A stretch of 64,000 nucleotides of DNA from Trileptium ribeirensis (taxonomy: Eukaryota > Nematoda > Enoplea > Enoplida > Thoracostomopsidae), in NCBI GenBank assembly GCA_030248225.1, contig JASANE010021442.1, positions 1-64,000 of the forward strand. The letters run 5' to 3'. Positions 46,701 through 56,859 of the stretch are shown here, in pieces. Every line of letters starts with the position of its first letter. Position 1 is the stretch's first letter. Under the pieces are notes generated by a model. It did not search any database. It was not told where the DNA came from and worked only from the letters and a program-made list of their open reading frames with translations. The position numbers and the translations under genes were made by a program.

Positions 46701-49700
46701 TAAAAATTGCCGAGCCAAATTATCTATTCGAAGCGGCTCATTTTTTGCCGGTCACCGGATCACATTGGAAACGAGACTCGTGATCATTTTCGGCTACATC
46801 AACAACTTGCTGTCAAACTTCATTCGCTTGCAGTTGCAAACAGGGGTCGCCACAGATACCAATGCGAACTGGTACAGCTACTGTAGGGATGTCGTTGTGG
46901 CTTACAACCGTGATCATTGGCAAAACAGCATGTTGGGCGGCCCCGGTATCGATGTAGAAGTTGACGAATCGAAGTTTTTTCGAGAAAAATACAACCGCGG
47001 CATGTCACGTCGTCAGCATGGTTGGGTGGTGGGCATGATTGAACGACAAACGGACAAGTGTCTACATTTCCACGTCCCCAATCGCACCATCAACACAATC
47101 ATGCCTCTAATATTTCAACATATCCGACCGGGAACCCGCATCATCACCGACAGCTTCCAGACCTACATCCAAGGACTGAGCCGCCTACCTAGCCCCCAGC
47201 AATATACTCACGCCACGGTCAACCACCATAACCGCCAATTCCTTAATCCCGACAATCCCGACGCCATACGCAAAACATTGATGGTCTCTGGGGAAATTTG
47301 AAAACCTTCATTCGGCGACGCCAAGGTGTTCCTCATAGCCTATTCCAGCGAACCCTTATTGAATTTCAGTGGCGATGACAATTCGCTGAAAATATTGTCG
47401 GTGCACTCATTGCCCAAATCGGAAACATGTATCGCGTCTAGAAGTTAGTTCCAATGTCTGTAATACGTTTTCTTATAGAGTTCTAGATTAAGCATAACAA
47501 AATAAGCCTAAGCCTTAGACTTAGACTAAGCCGGGGGACTGCCGCCCCCGGACCCCTATACTAAGCCGCTGCGCTGGCTAACTGCCACGGTTTCGGGTGC
47601 ACAATACTGGTGCTTCCTTGCCTGCGTTTGCCGGTGCAGTATTTCCGGATACCCTAACCTAAGCTTCAAGTTTACCCTAAAACTGAACCCAGTCTAAACC
47701 TAATTTCCAAACATCAAAATATCCATTTTTCGCTTGCATTCACGATATCGGGAGCCATATCTTCTTGTGACGGACAATCGTCACACCCCATGCATCGCCG
47801 TATAGCCCATTGCATTTTCTATATCATATCCAAATTTGAGCCCAATTGGTCAATCTAATCCAAAGTTATGTCCAAACAGGTCAAAAAACCAAAATCCATA
47901 TTTCTAAAAAAATCCGACCCCTGAAATTGGGCCCCTCTCCTGAATCCCGTTGAAAAGCTAGAGCCCTGAAACTTTTTCCATTGCAAATAGCAGGAAAAAC
48001 TGGGCCATGGGGGTTAGGGGGTGACGATCTTAAGCGGCGCTTTAGGAAAAAAATTTGCCACAAAAGCCTCTATACCCCAAAAAATCCAAATAAAAAGAAC
48101 AATAATTTAGCATCATCAGGAGGTTATACCAGAAAAGGGGCGACCCTTTTTTGGGGTAAGAGATGATTGGGATTCCTGGGATTACGGGGGCTATACTGAA
48201 AAGATGGTGGGCCCCTTCTCTGATTTTCCCCTTCAGCCCAATTAGGACCGCTTTTTCTGTATAAACCGGTGGTGTTACCGGTGGTTAGCTACGGATTAGT
48301 AGTTTTGTGGCGCAAAATAATAGTACAGGTTTAATCGAAAAATTCCAAGAGTGCAGAGGATTGCATGCTGATATACTTTAGCTATGGAGAGGCTCCTTAA
48401 CCTCACTCCAATTGATCTTACAGTTACGAGAATACGTCTGTGTCAACTTCATCTAGTTAAAATAGTATTGAAAGAATGGTGTAATGGGGGTATGGAACAT
48501 TCGGATATCACAAATGAGTCTAAAGAAATTCTAGAGATCAATTATCCATTTGATTATAAATCAAAGATAGTAGATAGAAGTAATTATTGTGTTCATGTCA
48601 GTAGCCGTGATAACCGTGAATATTTTGAATGCTTAATCGCTGATTGAGGTATGATATGCTATACGGGTAGCTGACTTATGGCAGGACTTGTAGGTACAGT
48701 ACTTGCCAGAAATGACCGCTGCTAGCTCGAATGGCGACAGTCATTTCTGGTGAATACTGTAATTCATCAGGTGGCGAGTCGTAATTCCAGATAAATTATT
48801 GAGTTATAGTTTGGGAGGATATTGCATGGTTTTTTGGCGGAAGCCATCATACCATGTTCGTAATGGATTGTACTGGTATATATATACATACATATAGATG
48901 AATTTAGATATTATCGGATAGTCAAACAGCATTGTTTGCGTTAAACAGAAGCGAAGTAAATTATGATCCTGTGGCCAGAAGTATTAGTCGTTGGAACACA
49001 GCAAATCTAGATACAGTGAAGTTAGGATGGGTACCTGCGCATACTAACATACCAAGAAATGAACTGGCAGATGTGTTGGCAAGGTCAGGGGAGCAAAAGG
49101 CCCATTGGACCGGAACCTATATTGGGTAGTGCTAAGAAAACTATAGGAACAATACTTAATGCATGGATGCATCGTAAGTTTGTTCGTAGATGGTCCGGGA
49201 ATAAAAGTAACGATCATACAAAAAGGTTTAAATGTGCAAGATATAAATACATCAGTGATCTTATAATGTAATTGCCGTATGTCTGTCTGTCTGTGTGTGC
49301 CCCAAGTTTTGGATTGGTCATATATTTTTGATCATAACTTTTGAGACTGTTTATAGATTTTTATGCGGTTTTTTGTTGGGTAGGAAATCGATATGGGAAT
49401 GCTGGGACAATATTTTTGAGCACCCCTTATGTGTTTTCACAACCCACCCCCCTTGAAATAAAAAAATAGTGTCATTTTATACGTTTTAATGGTGTAACTT
49501 TTCAACTGCTTCATGGATTTTGACGATCTTTTTTTGTTTCATTTCTCTAAGACGTGCCGAAAGCATCGACGAACTTTTGCAAAGGGGATGTACCCTCTAA
49601 TACTGGGGGACCCCCTTTTATCTTATAATGTAATTGCCGTATGTCTGTCTGTGTGTGTGTGCCCCAAGTTTTGAATTTGTCACATATTTTTGATCATAAC

Positions 49701-52700
49701 TTTTGAAACCTGTTATGGAGTTTTATGCGGTTTTTTTGTTGGGTAGGAAATCGATTTGGGAATGCAGGGACAATATATTTGGGCACCCCTTATGGTTTTT
49801 CACAACCCACCCCCTTTGAAATAAAAAAATAGTGTCATTTTATACGTTTTAATGGTGTAACTTTTCAACTGCTTCATGGAATTTGACGAACTTTTTTTGT
49901 TTCATTTCTCTAAGACGTTCCGAAAGCATCGACGAACTTTTGCAAAGGGGATGTACCCCCTAATTGGGGGACCCCCCTTTACAGAATCTTATAATGTAAT
50001 TGCCGTATGTCTGTCTGTGTATGTGACAAGTTTTGGGTTTGTCACATATTTTGACCCTGGCTTTTGAAACCGTTTATGGATTTTTGTGCGGTTTTTTGTT
50101 GGGCAGGAAATCGATATAGGAACGCATGGACAAGTTTTGCAATTGGGATGTACCCCCTAATTGGGGGACCTCCTTTTAAACCATCTTATGATACTGTTTT
50201 CGACATTTTGACATATCCGTAAGGGTATGATCTTTTCAACTGCTTCATGGATTTTGACAAACTTTTTTTGTTTCATTTCTCTAAGACGTGCTGAAAGCAT
50301 CGACGAACTTTTGCAAAGGGGATGTATCCCCTAATTGGGGACACCCTTTAAAGAATCTTATAATGTAATTGCCGTATGTCTGTCTGTGTATGTGCCAAGT
50401 TTTGGGTTTGTCACATATTTTTGACCATGGCTTTTGAAACCGTTTATGGATTTTTGTGCGGTTTTTTTGTTGGGCAGGAAATCGATATAGGAACACATGG
50501 ACACTATTGTTGGGCATTCCCTATGCTTTTTTCACAACCCACCCCCCTTTGAATTAAAAAATAGTGTCATTTTATTGTTTTCATGCTGTAACTTTTCAAC
50601 TGCTTCATGGATATTGACGAACTTTTTTTGTTTCATTTCTTTAAGACGTGCCGAAAGTATCGACGAACTTTTGCAATGAGGATGTACCACCTAATTGGGG
50701 GACCCCCTTTAAACTATCTTATAATGTAATTGCCGTATGTCTGTCTGTGTGTCCCAAGTTTTGGGTTTGTCATATATTTTTGACCATGACTTTTGAAACC
50801 GTTTATGGATTTTTATGCGGTTTTTGTTGGATAGGACATCGAATATGTGAATGCACTGACACTATTTTTGGGCATCCCCTTGGCTTTTTTCACAACCCAC
50901 CCGACTTTGAATTAAAAAATACTGTCATTTTATTGGTTTTCATGATATAACTTTTCAACTGCTTCATGGATTTTGACAATCTTTTTTGTTTCATTTCTTT
51001 AAGGCGTGCCGAAAGTATCGACTAAGTTTTGCAATTGGGATGTACCCCCTAATTGGCGGACCTCCTTTTAAACCATCTTATGATACTATTTTCGACATTT
51101 TGACATATCCGTAAGGGTATGATACTGTTTGCGATATTTTAACACGTCTGTAATGGGGTAATGTTGTTTTCATCATTTTAACGCATCCATGAAAGGGTAT
51201 AATAGTGTTTTCGACATTTTGACACATCCGTAAGTGGGTAATAGTGTTTTCATTACTTTAACATATCCATAAGGTTGTAATGTTGTTTTCATCATTTTAA
51301 CACATCCATAAAGGGGTAATGCTGTTTTCGGCATTTTGACACATCCGTAAGCGTATGATACTGTTTGCGATATTTTAACACATCTTTAATGGGGTGATGT
51401 TGTTTTCATCATTTTAACACATCCATAAGGGTATAATAGTGTTTTCGACATTTAAACACATCCATAAGGGTATAATAGTGTTTTTATCATTTTGACACAT
51501 CCGTAAGGCAGGGAGTAACCGGAATTAATCCGGTTCCGACGAAAATCGTGTTCCGGTTCCGGCAAAGGGCAAAAAGCATACCGGAACCGGAATTCCGGTT
51601 TAAAAATTTTGTTTGAAATTTTCCACGTTTTTTGCTTCATCCTGTAATCCAAACATATGTAATATATATTACACAATGATAAAGCTCCAATACAACCAAG
51701 CAAAAGAAAAGATTAACTAACCAATTTGCCGTGTGAAACGTAAGTAGGGCACATAATTTGAGCAGGAGTTTTTCATAATAACCTGCAGGAGTTTGTTAAA
51801 TCAAAGCCAGGTCGATGCTTGTAGCAGCTATTTTACACATCCAGAAGTCTGTGGGATACGTTTGAATTAAACCGGTCCAACTCGGTAACAGAGTATGGCT
51901 TACGCAGAAGTACTTAGGGTATGCTTGGCTAACATAAATTGCGTCAGGCACCCGCCAGGGCGCTTGTAAACTTGGTAAATCAGTCTAAATTAAAGTAAAC
52001 TAACGTTATCTGCAACGCATCTAGAAACTGTTTTCTTGGCTATGAACTGTATTTATTGAAACTGTGCGAGCAGCATCACAGTGTGTCTCATTTATAGCAT
52101 TCTGATTAGAAAGTTATCATCATTATCATCTAACTGACGGGCACTGTTTGTCCAACGCTAGACTAAACAGCGTCTCTGACCACTGATCATAAAATTACCT
52201 TCTATTTATTAATTTCTCTTAGAATCATATAAACCAATAATTTTAAGTTTCCTTCCGAAGAACATGCTACAAACGTATGTGTAGTAAAGGGAGGCGACTG
52301 GAGACAGAGCCGAAAGTGTGTATTCTACGCTCCAAGCTTTGTAAGCACATTCGATTTGACGCAGTATACGCAATGGTGTATGGAAGACATTTTTGCTCTG
52401 AATGTCCAAAAACCGAGATATTTGATCGATAAATAAACATTATTAGCTTCCTCAGTCTCTTTAAACTTTCAGAAAGGCAATAATACCATCACAATACATT
52501 AAGTTTAATGTAAAGTTATTTTTAATGCATTTTAAATCCACTATACCTTCATTTCTTCCATTATCTGTTTTACTATATATAAATTTCGAAGACCAGGTTC
52601 CGGTTCCGGATCCGGTTTAAATGGACGGTTCCGGTTGCTGGTTCCGGTTCCGGTAAATTTCGGTTCCGGTTATTCCCTGCCGTAAGGGTATGATACTGTT

Positions 52701-55700
52701 TTCGACATTTTGACATATCCGTAAGGGTATGATACTGTTTTCGACATTTTGACACATCTGTAAGGGTGTAATAGTGTTTTCGCTACTTTAACATATACCA
52801 AACGACAAACGAGGGGTGAAAAAACAGAGTAAGTTTGTATCTTTTACAAATGTCATAACTTAAAAAAATACTGTTTTCCGGAAAAACGGGGCCTACAGGC
52901 CCACTCTGCCATACTACCGGCGCGAAGCGGGCCGAAGGCCCGCGGCGGCCGAACGCCAGCTTTCGCGCTGGTTTCCTTTTAATATGAGTAAAGATAATGT
53001 TAAACAATGTGTTCAAATAATTACCGGACACTCCAAGTTAAGGCAACACATATTCAAACTAAAGATAGTTCACAGTAGTGTCTGTTAGTTTTGTCAAGTT
53101 CCTGTGACAGTAAATCATCTTTGTTGTAAATGTAGACTCTTTGGCGAAATTAAAATAAAACTGTTTGGTCTCGCTGTTGTGCCACATGATAAAATATATA
53201 GTATGGAGATTACGGAGCTCCTTAGGTTTGTTCTAGAGTCTGGAAGACTTGCTGGAATACAGTAGTATTATGTTTACTTTACAATGAGCGAGCGCGAAGG
53301 GCTATCGCATTAGCCTATGTGCCTCCTCTATGGAGTAGTCCTAGCTTCTATCTATCTAATCTATCTGCTACTTTTGATTATAGCACTCCTCCGTGACCGC
53401 CGCACATACACCTGTCCACGGACGCGCGCCGTAGCCGCAGGGAAATTTTTGATAATTTTAATTAAATATAATATATAATATAAACTAATATATAATTGCT
53501 TGAATTTGAAAAATTGGGGAATTTCCGTGGTCACATCAACATCCTCGATCACCTCATCAGATGGTGGAAAAAGTGGTGGGTCTACTCCCCCTATCCACCC
53601 TGCTCCCCAATGGACGCCCATAGGATGAATGGATATTGACTTATTCTTTGTTCGATAGCAAAGACGATGACGATGGCTTCTTTAATTGAACACGGCATAT
53701 TGCCGGTGTTAGCTTTGTTCTTATTTGTGCGCTAATGTGTGGTATCCACAAATAGCATATCGACGTATGCTATCGAGAGCTGATTGGCTGTGCACGCAAA
53801 AGGCGTAGGTATAAATATGCTTCACTACGCTTTGCAAACCCGATAGAGTTACCAGTTAGATGTTGACGTTGAAATGAAATTGCCTACACGTACGAAAATG
53901 CCATCAGACTGGCCTTAAGAAGTTGTGTTATAAACAGCTATCGAGTCTATTCTTTTTGGGTATTATTCAAAATTGATGTATTCCGAATTAATTTTGTTAT
54001 GTATTACTGAATTTTCAGACTAGAATATTCTCTGCGTTCGTGAAAGAAGTCGACGACAAGCCTGGTCCGACACCATGGGGCTCAAAAATGCCTCTCGGTC
54101 AGCTTATGACAGAATACCCTAATGGTTAGCTAAACAATGGGATCGTAATAATATTTATGTATTCCTTGCATCTCCAGCCACTATTTTCATCGCATTATTC
54201 ATATCTACATTTGTGCCTTAGTGCACTAAATTTGTGAAAACATTATAATACTCCACTAATTGTGGGTTCTGCTACTTTTGGCTATGTCTGTCTAAAGGTG
54301 GAATATTGACTGCCAAAATGAATACCAATATCATGTTTGACATATGTCTGTTTTGATTGCGTAACTAATCATCCAATATTTCTATTTATTTAGATACTAT
54401 TCCTTTTATTGTTTCATTTCGAAATGGCATTGACGAGAGTCAAATTTTCACGGTAATAAGCATTTCGCGGCCGGAGCGCCTCTGTCTTTCTCTTTATGAC
54501 GTTGGTATAACATTAATATGTAGTTTATTCTGCTGATCCCGTAATATTCCTGGACTTAGTTTTAAGTCGTGAAATGTGTTACTTTTAAAACCTGGCTCTC
54601 AATTCGCTGAACATTTTTCCTGGGGGTATGAACTGGGAGGTTGCGCCCGATTCTGCCGGGGGGCTTTTGTCTAGACAAAAACTTTTAAAAATTGTGTCTG
54701 AACGCTGCTAAAACGCTTTTGATGGCGAGAAACATAATTTTTGAAGCAAGTTTTGACAAAATTTACGAAATTTTTGGGTTCCGGGCGGACTTTTAGTGCA
54801 AATTTGGATCAAATTTTATGTCATTTGAGAGCGTTTTTACCGAGTTGAAACAAAAAATGTTTGCCAAGAGGTGATGAACCGTGGGAGCCCAAAATTTTGC
54901 TAGGGGCACGAACCGGGGGAGTTATTGTGCCAGACGCCCCCACCCAAATTTGGAGTGCCCAGAAAATGTAAAATCTACGATATGTTAAATATATACATCC
55001 GTGTACTGATGCATGTACACGCCTACTGCCATTGGAGCCAAATTTTAAAATTACAACAAACCAAAAATAAACAAATTATTATCTCAAGCACGCCATACCA
55101 TAAATGCGAATAAGCAAATATCGCCGCTATTTACATTACGTTAAAGAGCTACATGGTCCCTTGTGACACGTCGAATTTATAAAACGTGGAAACTTGGAAT
55201 TTACCAATTATTTGCTACAGCTTAGAAGATTCAAATTTTTGGTCTATCTTGGACTTCAAAGACTTTTCTGTATAATTAATGTGTTGTATGCAGACGGAAA
55301 CTATACATTGTTTTAGCATTATTTACCAACCACGAAGGCGGTATTGGTTGTTTAGTGACAAATTACGAACTGGGAAATAAAAAATGCAAAATTTGTGATG
55401 TTTTAAGCGTCATAAGGGTAATTGCATACTAGTGTTATTAAACATCGAAATTAACGGCGCACCGATTATCGAATCTGAAACCTTCATCCATTATAATTTT
55501 ATCTATTTTTTATTCGTCGCGTCTTTAACTCGTTAACACTAGAACTTTGCCATAACGAAATAACAAGAATTATCACATATGTCATCGGTTTTCTAAAGTT
55601 GTGAGCAAGAAATCATCGCATTAGCAAAAGTATAATGTGTGGTACAAAGTTATACCGATGCGTACCAAACAAACGTTGTAAAAAAAATTTAGCGCTGCAG

Positions 55701-56525
55701 GATAGCTTATTAAGTTCTCTTCCAGGAAATTATGCTCCTCCTGTTCTTAAATTTTAAGAACTTGTGTATTTGTAACCTACAATAACGTGAAACTATGATC
55801 ACAGATGTTTATTTAGTTAACAATTTTTCTGAGTACCTTGATTGCTGTTTTACCAAATCCCTCTTAATAATAGAAACACGCGTATCACATGTTGATATAT
55901 GGCAAAATATTATAAACAAAACCGGCTTATAATGCTAATTTTTGCTGGCTATGCAAGGAAATACAAATAACTAGTGTTTATGATTAGGAATTTGGGAATA
56001 TTTTCACGCTCATGTCAGATAAAATGGAGAAACCTTATCCTAATAAAAGTTTTAATGAGTTTATTTAGTTGATATCGGGGTATTCTAATCAGCTGTGGAC
56101 AAGTATTATAATTTTTGCACGGATTGTCCACAAAATCTTAGTATTGAGTTCACTGTTTTTAAATGAGGAATTTGCGCTAATGTTTTATCCAGGCTGATTA
56201 CTACGGAATAATAACGTTCAGCATTATATGAAATTTATGGAGTTAAATTATGTGCTTCCAATTTATTTGTAATTGTTGAGTAAAATTTCAACAATAAAAC
56301 AAACCAGGGAATTTAGATTACGCCGTGAAAGTATAGAAAAGAACCCCTCTTTCTTTTTTGTGATGACAAAAATTACTTCTGTGAAGAGTAATAATGGACT
56401 GGTGTTTATAATGTTGCAGGCAGTTGGGTGCACGATGTCAAATTTTCACCAAACGGGTCCCGTATTGCATGGATCGGCCATGACTCCACAGTTTCCGTCG
56501 CAGACGCAGGCGTTAGTGCCGAAAA
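37698..56525 (+). CDS. ARPC1 (p41-Arc), Arp2/3 complex WD-repeat subunit, six exons, 3' part missing
   Basis: The gene encodes the seven-bladed WD-repeat subunit that helps hold the Arp2/3 complex together and promotes branched actin nucleation in the cytoplasm. Six exons (37,698-37,776; 43,407-43,558; 44,212-44,317; 44,871-45,043; 54,019-54,124; 56,420-56,525) join in phase to about 240 codons. They show family hallmarks in order: [104 protein letters not shown] and [16 protein letters not shown]1 proteins are about 370 residues, so the last third or so is missing. I found no further exon in the 7.5 kb after 56,525. No frame breaks or stops occur, so the gene looks intact and expressed. Confidence 0.95.
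38311..39184. repeat. Possible inverted-repeat element
   Basis: GGGCAACGTTGACT at 38,311-38,324 is repeated inverted at 39,171-39,184. The interior includes thymine-rich words with TTACGC and GCGTAA near both ends and the GC-rich patch described next. This could be the pair of ends of a small DNA element. No target duplication was found, so confidence is low. Confidence 0.3.
38610..38795. repeat. GC-rich patch of repeated CCCCCCAGAAACTGGGG-like palindromes
   Basis: Direct and inverted versions of a CCCC-AnAA-TGGGG motif occur several times: CCCCCCAGAAATTGGGG, CCCCCCAAAAAACTGGGG and CCCCCCAGAAACTGGGG. They are interleaved with GGGGGTCGGTCGAACCCC. The patch stands out sharply from its AT-rich surroundings. 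Confidence 0.65.
39545..39700. repeat. CCTAAGCCTAAG-type repeat, shared with the fold-back loop
   Basis: It contains CGTTCTCGATATACTAAGCC, TAAGCTAAGGTCC, GTCGGGGGCTACTGCCCCC and GCTCTAAGCTGTTC, in the same order as 7,850-7,985. A partial version is at 47,505-47,575 (AAGCCTAAGCCTTAGAC, CGCCCCCGGACCCC). Confidence 0.75.
40052..40488. mobile_element. 437-bp element with GAGCGGAGCT terminal repeats
   Basis: The left end is GAGCGGAGCTCGGCGAAGCC and the right end, as reverse complement, is GAGCGGAGCTTGGGC. It contains a tetranucleotide run of GTCC/GTTC (40,115-40,140), then GAACTACTGAACGGATTTT and a TTAGTAATTAGCTAATTAG stretch. No ORF of note. No target duplication was recognised. Confidence 0.55.
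42908..43326. mobile_element. Short hAT-like element, second copy
   Basis: It starts CAAGGTTTTTTTGGGTCC and ends CAAAAAACCCTT. The interior matches 9,073-9,547 (GTGGGTCTGGACCC, TTTATTGTGTAAAATTTCG, AGCGTTTAAG). The flanks are TGTGGAAT (42,900-42,907) and TATGGAAT (43,327-43,334), an 8-bp duplication with one mismatch. It lies just upstream of ARPC1 exon 2. Confidence 0.7.
43407..43558 (+). CDS. ARPC1 exon 2
   Basis: 152 bp. It encodes [18 protein letters not shown] then [19 protein letters not shown] and CSQ, the first WD blade. The end is phase 0 before GTATGT at 43,559. The segment YIMVWRNN replaces the HIYKKNG-like strand of vertebrate ARPC1 at equal length. Confidence 0.92.
44212..44317 (+). 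CDS. ARPC1 exon 3
   Basis: 106 bp. It encodes [19 protein letters not shown] then [16 protein letters not shown], the second blade. Phase 0 start, phase 1 end, with donor GTTAGT at 44,318. Confidence 0.93.
44871..45043 (+). CDS. ARPC1 exon 4
   Basis: 173 bp. It encodes [38 protein letters not shown] and [18 protein letters not shown]. This is the most conserved part of the protein and the strongest evidence for the assignment. It ends in phase 0 before GTAAGC at 45,044. Confidence 0.95.
46455..47442 (+). pseudogene. Merlin (IS1016/ISXO2-like) DDE transposase relic
   Basis: The N-terminal part has a Cys-rich segment (CTCGDAM in one frame; [20 protein letters not shown] in the next), then the DDE core. 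The core shows [19 protein letters not shown] (first Asp), [10 protein letters not shown] (second Asp) and [16 protein letters not shown], where the usual third acidic residue is Asp rather than Glu. Frameshifts lie near 46,678 and 47,275, and an in-frame TGA is near 47,375. A stop at about 47,440 ends the domain. The family moves by cut-and-paste and makes 8-9 bp duplications. Terminal repeats were not identified. The copy is inactive but well preserved. Confidence 0.88.
47505..47575. repeat. CCTAAGCCTTAG-type repeat, partial copy
   Basis: Contains AAGCCTAAGCCTTAGACTTA and GGGGGACTGCCGCCCCCGG. It resembles the loop of the fold-back element at 7.8-8.0 kb and the copy at 39,545. Confidence 0.6.
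48258..49268 (+). mobile_element. LINE relic: RT end plus RNase H domain, first part
   Basis: The frames give [12 protein letters not shown] (RT thumb), [15 protein letters not shown] and [15 protein letters not shown] damaged RNase H start (ICYTGS, near 48,658) comes next, then [35 protein letters not shown] and [14 protein letters not shown]. It runs up to [11 protein letters not shown] at 49,268. A frameshift is near 49,117. The layout (RNase H after RT, with a GPEP block) is typical of jockey-group LINEs. The sequence resumes at 52,983 beyond an inserted array. Confidence 0.85.
49258..51075. repeat. Tandem array of about five units of roughly 360 bp
   Basis: Each unit begins ATCTTATAATGTAATTGCCG (49,258, 49,620, 49,986, 50,355, 50,716). 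It then has a GTCTGTCTGTGTG run, GATTTTTATGCGGTTTTTTG-like and TTTTCACAACCCACCCCC words, TAACTTTTCAACTGCTTCAT, TTTTGTTTCATTTCT, and GGGGATGTACCCCCTAATTG near the end. The third unit is shortened and carries a piece of the 39-bp repeat (about 50,175-50,230). The array interrupts the LINE reading frame. Confidence 0.9.
51076..51508. repeat. Tandem array of a 39-41 bp unit, left part
   Basis: About ten diverged units of the form GGTATGATACTGTTTTCGAC then ATTTTGACATATCCGTAA, spaced 39-41 bp. The array is split by a hAT-like element at 51,509 and continues at 52,680. There are no unique spacers, so it is not a CRISPR. Confidence 0.85.
51509..52679 (-). mobile_element. hAT-like non-autonomous element (1,171 bp) with perfect 8-bp duplication
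   Basis: It starts CAGGGAGTAACCGGAATTAA and ends CGGTTCCGGTTATTCCCTG. The target CCGTAAGG is perfectly repeated at 51,501-51,508 and 52,680-52,687. It is nearly colinear with the nested element at 21,658-22,843 and in the same orientation. Subterminal GGTTCCGG words are at both ends. It carries no transposase. Confidence 0.93.
52680..52800. repeat. 39-bp tandem array, right part
   Basis: Three further units of the same repeat (CCGTAAGGGTATGATACTG, then TTTTCGACATTTTGACATA), with a spacing of 39 bp between the first two. The hAT-like insertion therefore landed inside an existing array. Confidence 0.85.
52855..52975. repeat. GC-rich hairpin cluster
   Basis: Several perfect short stems lie close together: GCGGGCCGAAGGCCCGC, CCAGCTTTCGCGCTGG, and a GGGCCTACAGGCCC pairing. 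The composition contrasts with the surrounding DNA. It directly precedes the resumed LINE frame and may mark the right end of what was inserted into the LINE. Confidence 0.6.
52983..53275 (+). mobile_element. LINE relic: second part, tail after RNase H
   Basis: [20 protein letters not shown], then [13 protein letters not shown], then [13 protein letters not shown]. This is the Cys/His-containing tail that follows RNase H in jockey-type LINEs. It matches [10 protein letters not shown] near 29,690. It continues the frame broken at 49,268. One stop and small shifts occur. Confidence 0.75.
53735..53850. repeat. Dispersed repeat with CCAAT- and TATA-like words, copy 1
   Basis: It matches 62,176-62,300: ATAGCATATCGACG(T/A)ATG, TATCGAGAGCTGATT, TGTGCACGCAAAAGGCGTAG, ATGCTTCACTACG and CGATAGAGTTAC. 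This copy holds GATTGG (an inverted CCAAT) and GTATAAATATG about 25 bp downstream, a promoter-like spacing. The second copy has lost both words. Confidence 0.6.
54019..54124 (+). CDS. ARPC1 exon 5
   Basis: 106 bp. It encodes [17 protein letters not shown] then [18 protein letters not shown], which matches the linker between blades in ARPC1. It ends in phase 1 before GTTAGC at 54,125. Confidence 0.93.
54596..54963. repeat. Dispersed repeat, copy 2 (matches 23,318-23,649)
   Basis: Same order of words as copy 1: TTCGCTGAA, CGCCCGATTCTGCC, GAAGCAAGTTTTGACAAAAT, CCAAGAGGTGATGAA, and CGCCCCCACCCAAATTTGGAG. It lies in ARPC1 intron 5. The rest of that intron (54,125-56,419) has nothing recognised. 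Confidence 0.75.
56420..56525 (+). CDS. ARPC1 exon 6
   Basis: 106 bp. It encodes [17 protein letters not shown] then [17 protein letters not shown]. The glycine-rich loop before SWVH is shorter than in vertebrates. It ends in phase 2 before GTAGGT at 56,526; reading through would hit a stop at once. This is the last exon found. Confidence 0.92.
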
Positions 56526-56859
56526 GTAGGTGAAAATATTGTAGTTTTATAATACTAATTTTGTATGTTTTATGGCTTTTTATGCTTGAAATTTACAAGG
56601 CTGCTGGGTTTCACTCCTGATTTGCTAAAATATATTTATCGCCTTGCTTTTTATGTTCGAATATCTCGGTGAGTGTGCTCAGACGATTCCTTTAATGACA
56701 ATATATTTAAATTACATGTATCCCGATTACCGATATTGCTGAAGTGGAACGAAACTATTTTACACAATAATTCGTAAGCGGGAGTAAAACTAAGCGAACG
56801 TGGTACCATTAAGTTATCCTTTTGTTTAATCACCTGTAACAGGATGTAATTGATGAATA

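Larger units (their letters stand above)
45044..54018 (+). other. ARPC1 intron 4 (9.0 kb)
   Basis: GTAAGC at the 5' end and TTTTCAG at the 3' end. It holds a Merlin transposase relic, a split LINE RNase H relic, two tandem arrays, a hAT-like insertion and GC-rich hairpins, all listed separately. A 117-codon minus-strand frame at 45,254-45,607 has no family I recognise. The stretch 47,580-48,250 is non-coding with C- and A-rich runs. Confidence 0.88.

Noticed and set aside
51076..52800. CRISPR-like 39-bp repeats
   Set aside because: Units follow each other without spacers and diverge gradually, as in a minisatellite.
49258..52986. Helitron carrying tandem arrays
   Set aside because: There is a hairpin near the right edge, but no CTRR end, no TC start at an A/T target and no Rep/helicase sequence.
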